Shown: piece after piece, positions 1-7,326 of the stretch | How the letters are laid out: the number at the start of each line of letters is the position of its first letter | Numbering within the stretch: the first letter of the stretch is position 1 | Origin: Planctomycetota bacterium | Lineage (GTDB): Bacteria; Planctomycetota; Planctomycetia; Pirellulales; Pirellulaceae | Assembly: GCA_026692885.1 (NCBI GenBank) | Contig: JAPLNJ010001112.1 | Location: 1 to 17,889, forward strand | Length of the DNA: 17,889 bases | Direction: 5' to 3' | Notes under the pieces: model-generated | Database searches by the model: none | What the model was told of the DNA's origin: nothing | What the model saw: only the letters and a program-made list of their open reading frames with translations | Made by a program: the position numbers and the translations under genes

Positions 1-368
1 TAGCAGTGACGGCATTTCGCAGTGTTACGATCAACGCCATCAAGGCTGAGCACTCCAATCGCTAAATTACCCACGGCCCGCAGCCTACTACAATAACCGC
101 CAATTCTCCTATTGACGTTTCTGAGACTCCGCCAACTCACGCAGAAGCTGACATGCACCCGATCAAGGCTTGATCCATGATCCCCTGATCCCCTGACATG
201 GGTCATGAGAATTCGTCTTGTTCGGCACGTCGAGAATCATTAGTCTGATCGGCAATTGCACTTGCGTAGGACGAGCGTCCTCGCTTGTCCAGGGCAGCGG
301 GGACACCAGCCCCACCTTGGGCAGTGGCTAGGCCGTCTGGCGAAAGGACTACCGACTGAGGCCCAGAA
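1..368. other. Non-coding left flank
   Basis: I see no convincing gene in this stretch. It contains a directly repeated GATCCCCT (about 180-195) and, at 269-290, a short hairpin with 9-base arms (GGACGAGCG and CGCTTGTCC, one G-T wobble) around a TCCT loop. That hairpin resembles a dispersed motif I remember from planctomycete genomes. Reading frames here look like shadows with no domain-like sequence. The promoter of the downstream membrane protein presumably lies here, but I could not identify its boxes with confidence. Confidence 0.4.
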
Positions 369-3068
369 ATGTCAGGGAAGGCATTATTGCACCATTCGAC
401 CGCGCACCATTCCAAGTGCCAACCAAGCCGGGACTTGCCCCGTTCTGTGGATCGTCTCTTGCTCCGATTGGTCGACGTAGGGCTGGGGACCGTGATCTTC
501 TTCGCCCCACTGTTCATGGGCGGACGTAATGACATCGGCCGGCTGGTGTTTGTGGCCGCGGTCTGCTTCACCGCGCTGACGTGGGTCACGCGGCAATGCG
601 TGCTGCGGGAGGCGCGGTGGCATTGGTCCGGAGCGGAATTGATCCTGTTGGCGGGTTTGCTGCTAATCACCTTGCAGTTGATACCGCTGCCGCAGTCCGT
701 GCAGCGGGCACTTTCGCCACAGATCGCCGAGTTATTGCCCTTATGGATGTCGCCAGGCAACGCGACGGTTCACTTGGGACAATGGCAGCAATTGAGTCTC
801 GCCCCGCAAGCCACCCGCGACGGGCTCGTGACGTATCTGGCTTACGCGATGCTGTTTCTGGTCGTCGTCCAGCGGATCGAACAACGTGAAGACGTGGAGC
901 GTTTGCTGCGTTGGCTGGGTTTGGCAGCCATCGGGATGGCCGCGTTGGGCTTGGCACAATTCCTGCTGGGCAACGGCAAGTTCCTCTGGATCTACCAGCA
1001 CCCGTTCCGAGAATTACGCGACGCGGTGAAAGGCTCCTTCCAGAATCAGAACCATTTTGCCCATTTCCTGATCCTGGGTACAGGCCCGCTGATCTGGTGG
1101 TTGCAGAGACTGTGGACGGCGCCCCGGCAGGAGACGTTCCAGTCTCACCGCCACAGCCGGCCCGCGAGTGACCTGCCACGGCAGGCGCTGACCATCGGAA
1201 TCGGGCTGGTCGCAGTTGCCGGATTGCTGACGTTCTCGCGCGGCGGGGTCATCACGATGTTCGCAGCGTCGGCGATCTGTGTGGGGGTCTATTATCAGAA
1301 ACGACTCTTGGGCAAACGCTCGCTGGCCGTCATCGCGGGGCTGGCGCTGGTGACCGCGGCGGCCTTGGCCATCTTCGGCTACGAACGCCTGGCCCTGCGT
1401 CTGGGTACGCTGCGGGAGGCCCATTCGCTCGCGGAACTCTGCCGCGGCCGCAACGCGTTGTGGGCAGCGCACTTGAAGGCGATCCCCCAGTTCCCCTTCA
1501 CAGGCACTGGCGTTGGGAGCCATCGCGAAGTCTATCCCGTTTATTTGGATGAGACCTTTGACGTGGAGTTCACCCACGGTGAGAACGGCTATCTGCATCT
1601 CTTGGTCGAGACGGGGTTCCCTGGGCTAGCCTTATTGCTGACTGGTGCGGGGCTGACGTTCTGGTGGTGCCGGCGCACGCTGCAGGTGGCTGACGATCAG
1701 GCCACGGTGGCTTGTAGTGGTGCCTTGGTCGGCGGCTTGGCGGCGAGCCTGATTCATTCCGCGGGAGATTTTGTCTGGTACATCCCCGCCTGTATGTCGT
1801 TGACGGTGATCACGGCCGCCTGTGTTTGCCGGTTGTGTCACTTGGCCGTGCCGACTGCGGACACCCGCAACGGACGGACGGCGTGGCTGAAGGGACTGTT
1901 GGCTGGAGGTCACTCTCTGCGTCTGTCCCGGTTGGGCTGGAGTATGGCGGGGGCTGGAATTCTGCTGGTCAGCGTGGGCCTGCTCCAAACGCGCGTGCCG
2001 CCGGGGTTGGCCGCCCTCTCCTGGGACGAGTATTTTAGACTCTCTCAAGAGTCTGTGGCACGGGGACCGCAGGCGACAGACCGGACGTCGGAAGCGAACC
2101 TGTTGATGGCGCGGCAGTTGGAAGATCTGCTCCGTCGCAATCCGGATCACGCGCGGGCGAATCTGCGTCTGGCCGGTCTGTATCTGCGTCGCTTTGATCT
2201 CGAACAGCAGCGCAGCGAAAATCCCATGATCCTGGCCCAAATCCGGGACGCCGCCCTGGCCTCGCAATTCCCTTCGCGGCCAGCGCAGGACGCGTGGCTG
2301 TCGGCGGTCATAGGCCAGAACCGGAAGCTACTCGACCAAGCCTTGCAGCTGACCAAGCACGGTCTGCGATTGTGCCCGCTGCAAGGCGAGGGCTACGTGT
2401 ATCTCGCAGAATTAAGCTTTCTGGACGGCAACTCCCCGGACTCCAAGCGGGCCTATGTGGCCCAAGCTTTGAAAGTGCGACCGTACAGCGGGCCGGTGCT
2501 GATGGCTGCCGGCAACGAAGCGGTGTTGACCGGCGATGTGGTCCGTGCGTTCGAGTTTTGGAAGCAAGCCTTCCATCGGGATCCGGAGCAACGGTCCCAG
2601 CTGATCGAACTCTTGGCGGCCAAGCTGCCGGCCGACATGTTCATCCAGCAGTTTGCGCCGGACACGGTTGGGCTGGGGGCGCTGTACTATTTCTATCTAC
2701 GGCAGAACCTGTCGGAGCAGGCCCGCCAAGTGGGTGCGGGGTACGTCACTGCGCTGGAAAACGCGGCCGGTAAGGCGGCCGGATCGGCCGCAGCCAGCCT
2801 GTGGGCTCAAGCCGCCGACGTCCACAACTTCCTGGGGCAACGGGCCCAGGCGGTGGCTGGTGCGCGCCGGGCGGTCATGCTCGCCCCCGATGATTTCAAC
2901 CAGCACAAGACGCTGGCAATTTTGCTGCTGGGAGCCGGGGACAATGCCGAGGCGTTACGGGAGCTGAAGTGGTGCGTGAGCCGTGTGCCGGATGACCAAA
3001 GCTTGCAGCCGTTGTTGCAGACGGCCTCACGTGAGCAACTGAAGCATCCCGGCGGTGTGCTTCGCTAG
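369..3068 (+). CDS. O-antigen ligase/polymerase family membrane protein with C-terminal TPR region
   Basis: Probable Wzy_C-superfamily inner-membrane glycosyl-polymer ligase or polymerase. These proteins transfer or polymerise lipid-linked glycans on the periplasmic side. The N-terminal half holds many hydrophobic segments, for example around residues 38-50, 57-73, 90-104, 155-167, 183-200, 275-288 and 318-336. It has the family signatures FSRGG near 289-293, GRNALW near 360-365, GTGVG near 379-383 and a conserved HGENGYLHLLVETG block near 403-416. After a last membrane span near 525-540, residues from about 590 to the end are soluble and helical, with TPR-like periodicity (for example HARANLRLAGLYLRR and GQRAQAVAGARRAVMLAP). 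Ligase plus TPR fusions of about 800-900 residues are common in planctomycetes. The ATG at 369 has no clear ribosome binding site, so the start could be later, but must precede the first span at about residue 38. The gene stands alone and converges on the minus-strand genes. Confidence 0.85.
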   Translation: MSGKALLHHSTAHHSKCQPSRDLPRSVDRLLLRLVDVGLGTVIFFAPLFMGGRNDIGRLVFVAAVCFTALTWVTRQCVLREARWHWSGAELILLAGLLLITLQLIPLPQSVQRALSPQIAELLPLWMSPGNATVHLGQWQQLSLAPQATRDGLVTYLAYAMLFLVVVQRIEQREDVERLLRWLGLAAIGMAALGLAQFLLGNGKFLWIYQHPFRELRDAVKGSFQNQNHFAHFLILGTGPLIWWLQRLWTAPRQETFQSHRHSRPASDLPRQALTIGIGLVAVAGLLTFSRGGVITMFAASAICVGVYYQKRLLGKRSLAVIAGLALVTAAALAIFGYERLALRLGTLREAHSLAELCRGRNALWAAHLKAIPQFPFTGTGVGSHREVYPVYLDETFDVEFTHGENGYLHLLVETGFPGLALLLTGAGLTFWWCRRTLQVADDQATVACSGALVGGLAASLIHSAGDFVWYIPACMSLTVITAACVCRLCHLAVPTADTRNGRTAWLKGLLAGGHSLRLSRLGWSMAGAGILLVSVGLLQTRVPPGLAALSWDEYFRLSQESVARGPQATDRTSEANLLMARQLEDLLRRNPDHARANLRLAGLYLRRFDLEQQRSENPMILAQIRDAALASQFPSRPAQDAWLSAVIGQNRKLLDQALQLTKHGLRLCPLQGEGYVYLAELSFLDGNSPDSKRAYVAQALKVRPYSGPVLMAAGNEAVLTGDVVRAFEFWKQAFHRDPEQRSQLIELLAAKLPADMFIQQFAPDTVGLGALYYFYLRQNLSEQARQVGAGYVTALENAAGKAAGSAAASLWAQAADVHNFLGQRAQAVAGARRAVMLAPDDFNQHKTLAILLLGAGDNAEALRELKWCVSRVPDDQSLQPLLQTASREQLKHPGGVLR

Positions 3069-3087
3069 TAGGGCCGAGCCGTGTTAT

Positions 3088-3152
3088 GTGGACGCGGCAG
3101 CCTGCCGCGTGTCCTGCATATTCTGCATCAAGCGGCTGGAAGCCGCATCCAC
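3088..3152. repeat. Hairpin repeat after the ligase gene
   Basis: Imperfect inverted repeat just downstream of the ligase stop. The 21-base left arm (3088-3108, GTGGACGCGGCAGCC...) pairs with the right arm (3132-3152) at 17 of 21 positions, around a 23-base loop. It looks like a small dispersed palindromic repeat and could act as a transcript end for the convergent genes, but there is no U-tract typical of an intrinsic terminator. Confidence 0.55.
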
Positions 3153-3159
3153 CCGGATA

Positions 3160-3420
3160 CCCATGAAACAGCCACTGCGTCGGATTGTCGGTCAGGGCGG
3201 CGGACAGGTACGGCTGCAGGGTTTCGTAGTCGGCGGCAAACATCTCGGCCGGTAACCGGTTTGGCTCGATCAGCGAACCGAGCGTCGGTGCGTCGGAAAA
3301 CAATGCGTGCAGGTTTTGCAATCCATTTTCGATTTTGAGATTTGAGATTCTCGACAGACAACGGATTGCTCGGCCAGCGTCAACCACTCGTCCTCGGTTG
3401 CCTGCGGGCTAAGGATTTTG
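3160..3420 (-). pseudogene. Degraded coding remnant, unknown family
   Basis: Two protein-like stretches lie in different minus-strand frames. One (about 3160-3330) reads NLHALFSDAPTLGSLIEP... and ends in LFHGYPGG where the hairpin repeat begins. The other (about 3355-3420) reads ILSPQATEDEWLTLAEQ. Between them is a low-complexity motif of the ATTTGAGATT type common as intergenic filler in planctomycetes. The pattern suggests a small gene disrupted by a frameshift and by repeat insertion. I do not recognise the family; chance open frames in GC-rich DNA are the alternative. Confidence 0.25.
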
Positions 3421-3735
3421 ACGCGGGCAAGAGCCGGCACGTACGACGTAGCCGAAGTCGCCAGACTTCGCGGATTCACGCCAAACACCCGAATTCTGGC
3501 GAATTCGGCCACCAAAATGCTTAACGGCGTTGAGTGGAGAGCCGTCTTGAAATTGCCCCGTTTTCATGCCCGATGTGTCCTGCCTTCCAGCGTAGCTTGC
3601 ACCCAATGTGGAGGCAAGCACCGCAAGCGACACGAAGAGCACACTTTGTACCAGGCTCCAAAACCGCAGCCTTCGCAGGAAGGACAAGTCGGTGCCTTGC
3701 CTGCCTGCCAACCAATGAAGCGTGAGAAACAACAT
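3409..3735 (-). CDS. Hypothetical small membrane protein, possibly truncated
   Basis: A 108-codon frame whose first half looks real. After an ATG at 3735 come a hydrophobic start (MLFLTLHWLAG), a basic patch (FLRRLRFW) and a strong hydrophobic segment (SLVQSVLFVSLAVLASTL) that could be a membrane span or signal anchor. The same frame stays open and hydrophobic upstream of the ATG (FWNHAICIIELPAEFLCFA) up to the stop of the aldehyde dehydrogenase-like gene at 3794, so the true start may be further upstream. The second half runs through the inverted repeat at 3448-3512 and loses protein-like character, so the original C-terminus was probably replaced by the repeat. No family recognised. Its position makes it a candidate last gene of the reductase operon, or its remnant. 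Confidence 0.3.
   Translation of the reverse strand: MLFLTLHWLAGRQGTDLSFLRRLRFWSLVQSVLFVSLAVLASTLGASYAGRQDTSGMKTGQFQDGSPLNAVKHFGGRIRQNSGVWRESAKSGDFGYVVRAGSCPRQNP
3448..3512. repeat. Hairpin repeat with 22-base arms
   Basis: Inverted repeat with arms at 3448-3469 (GTAGCCGAAGTCGCCAGACT...) and 3491-3512. They match at 19 of 22 positions around a 21-base loop. From memory this is a dispersed planctomycete palindrome often found between genes. It lies at the 3' end of the possible small membrane gene. Confidence 0.6.
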
Positions 3736-3793
3736 CGCAAAACACAGGAACTCCGCGGGAAGCTCAATGATACAGATTGCATGATTCCAGAAC

Positions 3794-5500
3794 TTATCCT
3801 TGGAGCGAAGCCCACAGGAGTTTCACTGCGTTGGTCCATGAAGGCCTGTGGTACAGTCGAAAATACGACCAGGCCACGCGTTCGGCCTGCGAGTGGCTGG
3901 GGAACCACGGTGGTTTCGGGAACATCGTCAGAGGCCCTTCGAGAACCGCCTTCTCGATGCCTTGCAGCATGAACGTATTGTGGACAGCAGCGATTCCGCT
4001 CTGGGCATCGGCGAGGCTGCTGCCGGGAAATCCACCCCAGGGAGGACTCATCATCGCGTACATCAGGCCGGGCCAATGGTTGATGGCGACGGCTCCGTAC
4101 CTGAGTTCGCCCAGGCAAGTCTGCAACAGGCGTTCGTTGGACGCCTGTGACCGGAATCCGGCAGGATGCGTCACGGCGGCGCACAGGGTACCCGCCAGCC
4201 GCTCGTTGGCAAAATCCACTGCGCTGCGGAAGAAACTCTCTGGCGTCGGGGCGTCCAGCGGCACCTCGACCAGAACGCAAACAAACGATTCTTCGTCGAA
4301 GAACTTAGGTTTCTCGTCCGGCGTGACGTCACGCAAGAGGGTCCAAGGCAGAAACTCAGTCAACTCCGTGGCCGGGTCCACTTCGGCAAAGCGTCGGTAA
4401 CGCTGGACCGCACCGGGGTAGTACGACAGACGCTTCGGGGTGCGAGCGAACACCGCGTCGATGAGATCGAGGAACTGCGAACGAAGAGGCCAGCGTTTCC
4501 AGGTAAGCAGAACCTTCGTGGCTGCGCAGTTGAAAGACACGTTGTTGACGACCGAGGCCGCGACGTTCTCAGCCTGGAACGACAGTTGTCGCCGCGAGTA
4601 CTCCCCTGGAAGAAAGATCCAGGGACTGACGTTGCCCAATTCGCTGGTGATGGGCTTCTCGAGCAGGGGCATGTTGGCAGACAGTCGCTGGTCCCGTTCT
4701 GCCCCGGGCGGCCCCCACACGATGCAGTCGTGAGCAGGGAGGGACCCGGTGATATGCACTTCGTCAACCAAGCGGTGCTGGACGGCCGCCGCACCGACGT
4801 CGGCTCCCCCAAAGATGATGCGTAAGTATCCCCCGTCGGTCAGCGGCTTCAGGACTCGCTCGAAAACGGGACCCAGATAGTCGTTGACTGGGCTCATCTT
4901 CAGAAGCACGACGCCGCCTTCTTGGAAGAGCTTCGTAAACGCATCCGTCAGCGGAATGGCCGACACGTTGCCTGCTCCCAAGACAGCCACCGTTTTCGCG
5001 CGTCGGGGGCCGGCCATGCGGTAGTGCGGGGCGAGGTAATCGTTGAGATTCTCGCGGCGGATCTCCGCTCGCATCCAGGCGGTCACCTGGAACGGCAACA
5101 AGGCAATCCGGTCATACAGGACGCCCGTAGGCAGCAGGGGAACGCGGAGTCGTCCCTCCGGTCCCAGGTAGGCTTTGCCAGGCAGCCTCGGCATCCCGGT
5201 GGCCTCGATCCCGCGAAGCGAGTGAACGAGCAACCGCAGATGGCGCAACGCTGCCACAGGACCGGCGAAGACCTCTTCCGCTCGTTGCGGGCTACCCAGA
5301 GGTATCGCCTTGGCTCGACAGGCCAAGTCCACCCATTCCGACGCGACTTTTTCCACCTCTTCCGCGCATCTTTCCGCAAGCGAGATTCGCTGGTGAATCG
5401 AGGTCTCCGCGTAGCGTTGCTTGGCTCGATCCAACTCTTCGAGGAAGCGGCAAACTTGTTCGGTCGATGTGTGCTTCTCGGTACTCTGGGCAGACGACAT
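3794..5500 (-). CDS. Aldehyde dehydrogenase superfamily protein, possibly an acyl-thioester reductase
   Basis: A 568-residue cytoplasmic protein of the NAD(P)-dependent aldehyde dehydrogenase superfamily. Visible features are a glycine-rich GAGNVSAIP segment (175-183), the cofactor-contacting lysine in LLKMSP (Lys201), ITGS (250-253), a glutamate in SELGN (Glu287), and the presumed catalytic cysteine in NNVSFNCAATK (Cys325). It is longer than a typical 480-500-residue enzyme, with a helical N-terminal extension. I place the start at the ATG at 5500 because GGAGG lies 7 bases upstream; a GTG at 5539 would add 13 residues without such a site. It follows an SDR of the fatty-acyl-reductase type by 39 bases, so the pair probably shares a transcript. 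An acyl-thioester or long-chain aldehyde substrate is therefore plausible, in the manner of LuxC-like reductases, but this is inference from context. Confidence 0.8.
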   Translation of the reverse strand: MSSAQSTEKHTSTEQVCRFLEELDRAKQRYAETSIHQRISLAERCAEEVEKVASEWVDLACRAKAIPLGSPQRAEEVFAGPVAALRHLRLLVHSLRGIEATGMPRLPGKAYLGPEGRLRVPLLPTGVLYDRIALLPFQVTAWMRAEIRRENLNDYLAPHYRMAGPRRAKTVAVLGAGNVSAIPLTDAFTKLFQEGGVVLLKMSPVNDYLGPVFERVLKPLTDGGYLRIIFGGADVGAAAVQHRLVDEVHITGSLPAHDCIVWGPPGAERDQRLSANMPLLEKPITSELGNVSPWIFLPGEYSRRQLSFQAENVAASVVNNVSFNCAATKVLLTWKRWPLRSQFLDLIDAVFARTPKRLSYYPGAVQRYRRFAEVDPATELTEFLPWTLLRDVTPDEKPKFFDEESFVCVLVEVPLDAPTPESFFRSAVDFANERLAGTLCAAVTHPAGFRSQASNERLLQTCLGELRYGAVAINHWPGLMYAMMSPPWGGFPGSSLADAQSGIAAVHNTFMLQGIEKAVLEGPLTMFPKPPWFPSHSQAERVAWSYFRLYHRPSWTNAVKLLWASLQG

Positions 5501-5507
5501 GGTTGTG

Positions 5508-5512
5508 CCTCC
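5508..5512 (-). promoter_or_regulatory. Ribosome binding site GGAGG
   Basis: GGAGG on the minus strand, seven bases before the ATG at 5500. It favours that ATG over the in-frame GTG at 5539 that directly follows the SDR stop codon. Confidence 0.7.
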
Positions 5513-5539
5513 GATCTGTATCTGGAAGTGGGTCGCCAC

Positions 5540-6628
5540 TCACACCATTGGACGCGATCCGATGTCCGGATGGCACCGCACGAAATCCACCAAACGATCA
5601 ACGTAGCTCGACAGGGGAGGCACCTTCAGGCCACTCCCTTCGAGATCCGCCAGGGTACTCGCGCAGGCATAGAGGGTCGGATGGACAAAGTAGTCGATGG
5701 CAGGCGACGGGATCTGCATGAGCCAATAGACCCCCGGCATGCGGTCAATGGCGAACTTCGCCACCACGCGGGGCAAGGGTACTCGCACGATCTTGCGCCG
5801 GGTGGCATGTCCCATGAGTTTAATGAGTTCGCTCACCGTCAAGGGATGGGGATCGGCCAGGTGATAGACTTTGCCGACAGACGTGTCCAGGCCGCTCAGG
5901 CACGTCATCGCATCAACCACGTAGTCGCGCGGTACCAGGTTCACCCGGGTGGCCGAAGGCTTTCCCACAACCGGTAACACGGCGACGAAGGGCTGACGTA
6001 GCAGCCAGCGGATGACGTAGTAAGGGCCGTCGTACTTCTGGGTGGCGCCCGTCCGGCTATCGCCGACAACGATGGCCGGGCGATAAATCGTTGCCGGCAG
6101 GCCGCCGCACATACGCGAGCGCACCTCCACCTCGGCCAAGTATTTCGTCTCCTCGTAGAAGTTGTTGAAGGACTGGCCTTTTTCGAGGTCCTCCTCGGAA
6201 AACGTGCCGGCGTAGCGACCACTAACGTAGCAGGTGCTGACGTACTGCAGTCGGCTCAGCCGCGGCGATTCCTCAGCGAAATCGAGAACGTTTCGAGTGC
6301 CGATCACATTGACCTGCAGCGCCACGTCGCGGGGTACGCTGAGATCGTAAACGGCGGCCAGGTGGAAGATCTCGCTGATCTCCTGCTTGATTCGGGAAAC
6401 ACCCTCCAGACCGAAGTCCGGCGCCGCGAGGTCTCCCACCACCAGTTCCATCCGACCGCGAAGATGCGGATGCGATTTCTCGATGTCCTCCAAACGGGAT
6501 CGTGCCTGCCCGATGAACTTCGACTGGATGAGGCAAACCGCCCGCTGATCGGGCGACCGCTCAAGGACTTTGGGCAATAGCGCGGAGCCAAGAAAGCCGG
6601 GGAATCCGGTAAAGAAAGCGATCGACAT
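5540..6628 (-). CDS. SDR family oxidoreductase, fatty-acyl-CoA-reductase-like (NAD-binding domain 4)
   Basis: A 362-residue extended short-chain dehydrogenase. The N-terminus has the dinucleotide-binding motif GFPGFLG (8-14). VVGDL (63-67) and IFHLAAVYDL (87-96) follow, typical of the male-sterility/fatty-acyl reductase and thioester-reductase branch. The YVSTCYVSG block (129-137) and YEETK (Tyr158, Lys162) supply the catalytic Ser/Thr-Tyr-Lys set. The YRPAIVVGDSRTG block (about 187-200) is also characteristic. I chose the ATG at 6628 because AGGAG lies just upstream and the Rossmann motif then starts at residue 5; the longer frame to 6724 adds 32 non-conserved residues. With the downstream aldehyde-dehydrogenase-type gene it forms a probable operon for reduction of acyl thioesters or processing of long-chain aldehydes. 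The exact substrate cannot be read from sequence. Confidence 0.82.
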   Translation of the reverse strand: MSIAFFTGFPGFLGSALLPKVLERSPDQRAVCLIQSKFIGQARSRLEDIEKSHPHLRGRMELVVGDLAAPDFGLEGVSRIKQEISEIFHLAAVYDLSVPRDVALQVNVIGTRNVLDFAEESPRLSRLQYVSTCYVSGRYAGTFSEEDLEKGQSFNNFYEETKYLAEVEVRSRMCGGLPATIYRPAIVVGDSRTGATQKYDGPYYVIRWLLRQPFVAVLPVVGKPSATRVNLVPRDYVVDAMTCLSGLDTSVGKVYHLADPHPLTVSELIKLMGHATRRKIVRVPLPRVVAKFAIDRMPGVYWLMQIPSPAIDYFVHPTLYACASTLADLEGSGLKVPPLSSYVDRLVDFVRCHPDIGSRPMV

Positions 6629-6634
6629 GACAAT

Positions 6635-6666
6635 ACTCCTGCCGCACCGTACTCCTGCCGCACCGT
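6635..6666 (-). repeat. Tandem 16-bp duplication covering the ribosome binding site
   Basis: Two perfect adjacent copies of ACTCCTGCCGCACCGT (plus strand) at 6635-6650 and 6651-6666. On the minus strand each copy carries CAGGAGT, the Shine-Dalgarno sequence of the SDR gene. Only the copy nearest the ATG at 6628 has usual spacing; the second lies 16 bases further upstream. Confidence 0.75.
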
Positions 6667-6736
6667 CTTTTTCGTCCGGAGGAGCCTCAGGGCGCCCCAC
6701 ATCACCCAGCGAAATCCTCGCCAACAGCAGCCCGCC

Positions 6737-7306
6737 TCACGCGAAGTCTGCGGATGAGTGTATCAGCCGTTGTCTCCGCGAAACACTCCCCAAATCGCGA
6801 TGCCACTGGGTGCCGGATGTCAGGCCACACCTTGACGGGGAACGAGTACGCGGGTTACTGACACGGCCAGGAGTCCAGCCTGAAGAATTGTGTTCTGGGT
6901 CATCGAGACCATCGCACTCACAGGGGCCAAACCTCTCTGGTGGACGTGGACAAGGGCGGCAATCCACGTCATGGGGTTGCCAGCTTGAATTCACCCAGGT
7001 ACAGGCTGCTGCCTTGGCGCCACATGTCTCAAGCAAATCGGACAGGGCGTTCTCGACAACGCCCGTCTCGGCCTCAGAGAGGCTCGGACGCGAGGTTTCC
7101 AACAAGGCCACCGGCGTAACGTCGTGAACTACGCCGTTGTGGACACTGCAAGTGATGCTCAACTCGTATTTGCGTTCTTGGGACGAAAGCAGCCGGACTT
7201 TGGTCCGGTGGATCCAGCCGTGTAGACTCTCTCCGCCCAAAGTTACCTGGCCCCCGACCTAAGGCTCCCGGACGGCGGCGACCATGAAGACCAAGCGTCG
7301 CATCAT
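6737..7306 (-). pseudogene. Secreted-protein-like reading frame broken by an in-frame TAG
   Basis: From the ATG at 7306 the frame reads MMRRLVFMVAAVREP, then TAG at 7259-7261, then continues open in the same frame to 6737. The first codons after the stop look protein-like (TLGGESLHGWIHRTK and YELSITCSVHNGVVHDV). The last 90 or so codons become rich in Cys, Pro and Arg and look non-coding. The short hydrophobic start could be the beginning of a signal peptide. A TTG at 7240 after the stop could restart translation and would give 167 residues. I do not recognise a family. It lies 20 bases downstream of the secreted protein at 7327-8967, which would suit co-transcription. Either a decayed gene or chance. 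Confidence 0.3.
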
Positions 7307-7326
7307 CACGGGCGAGTCGAGGCTGC

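Noticed and set aside
3564..4280. Minus-strand frame with a zinc-ribbon-like CPSCEGCGFGAWYKVCSSC
   Set aside because: Most of it overlaps the end of the aldehyde-dehydrogenase gene in another frame. The cysteine cluster is isolated and the competing frame with a membrane segment looks more protein-like.
4922..5977. 351-codon plus-strand open frame
   Set aside because: Shadow of the reductase and SDR genes, Arg/His/Gln-rich without recognisable motifs.
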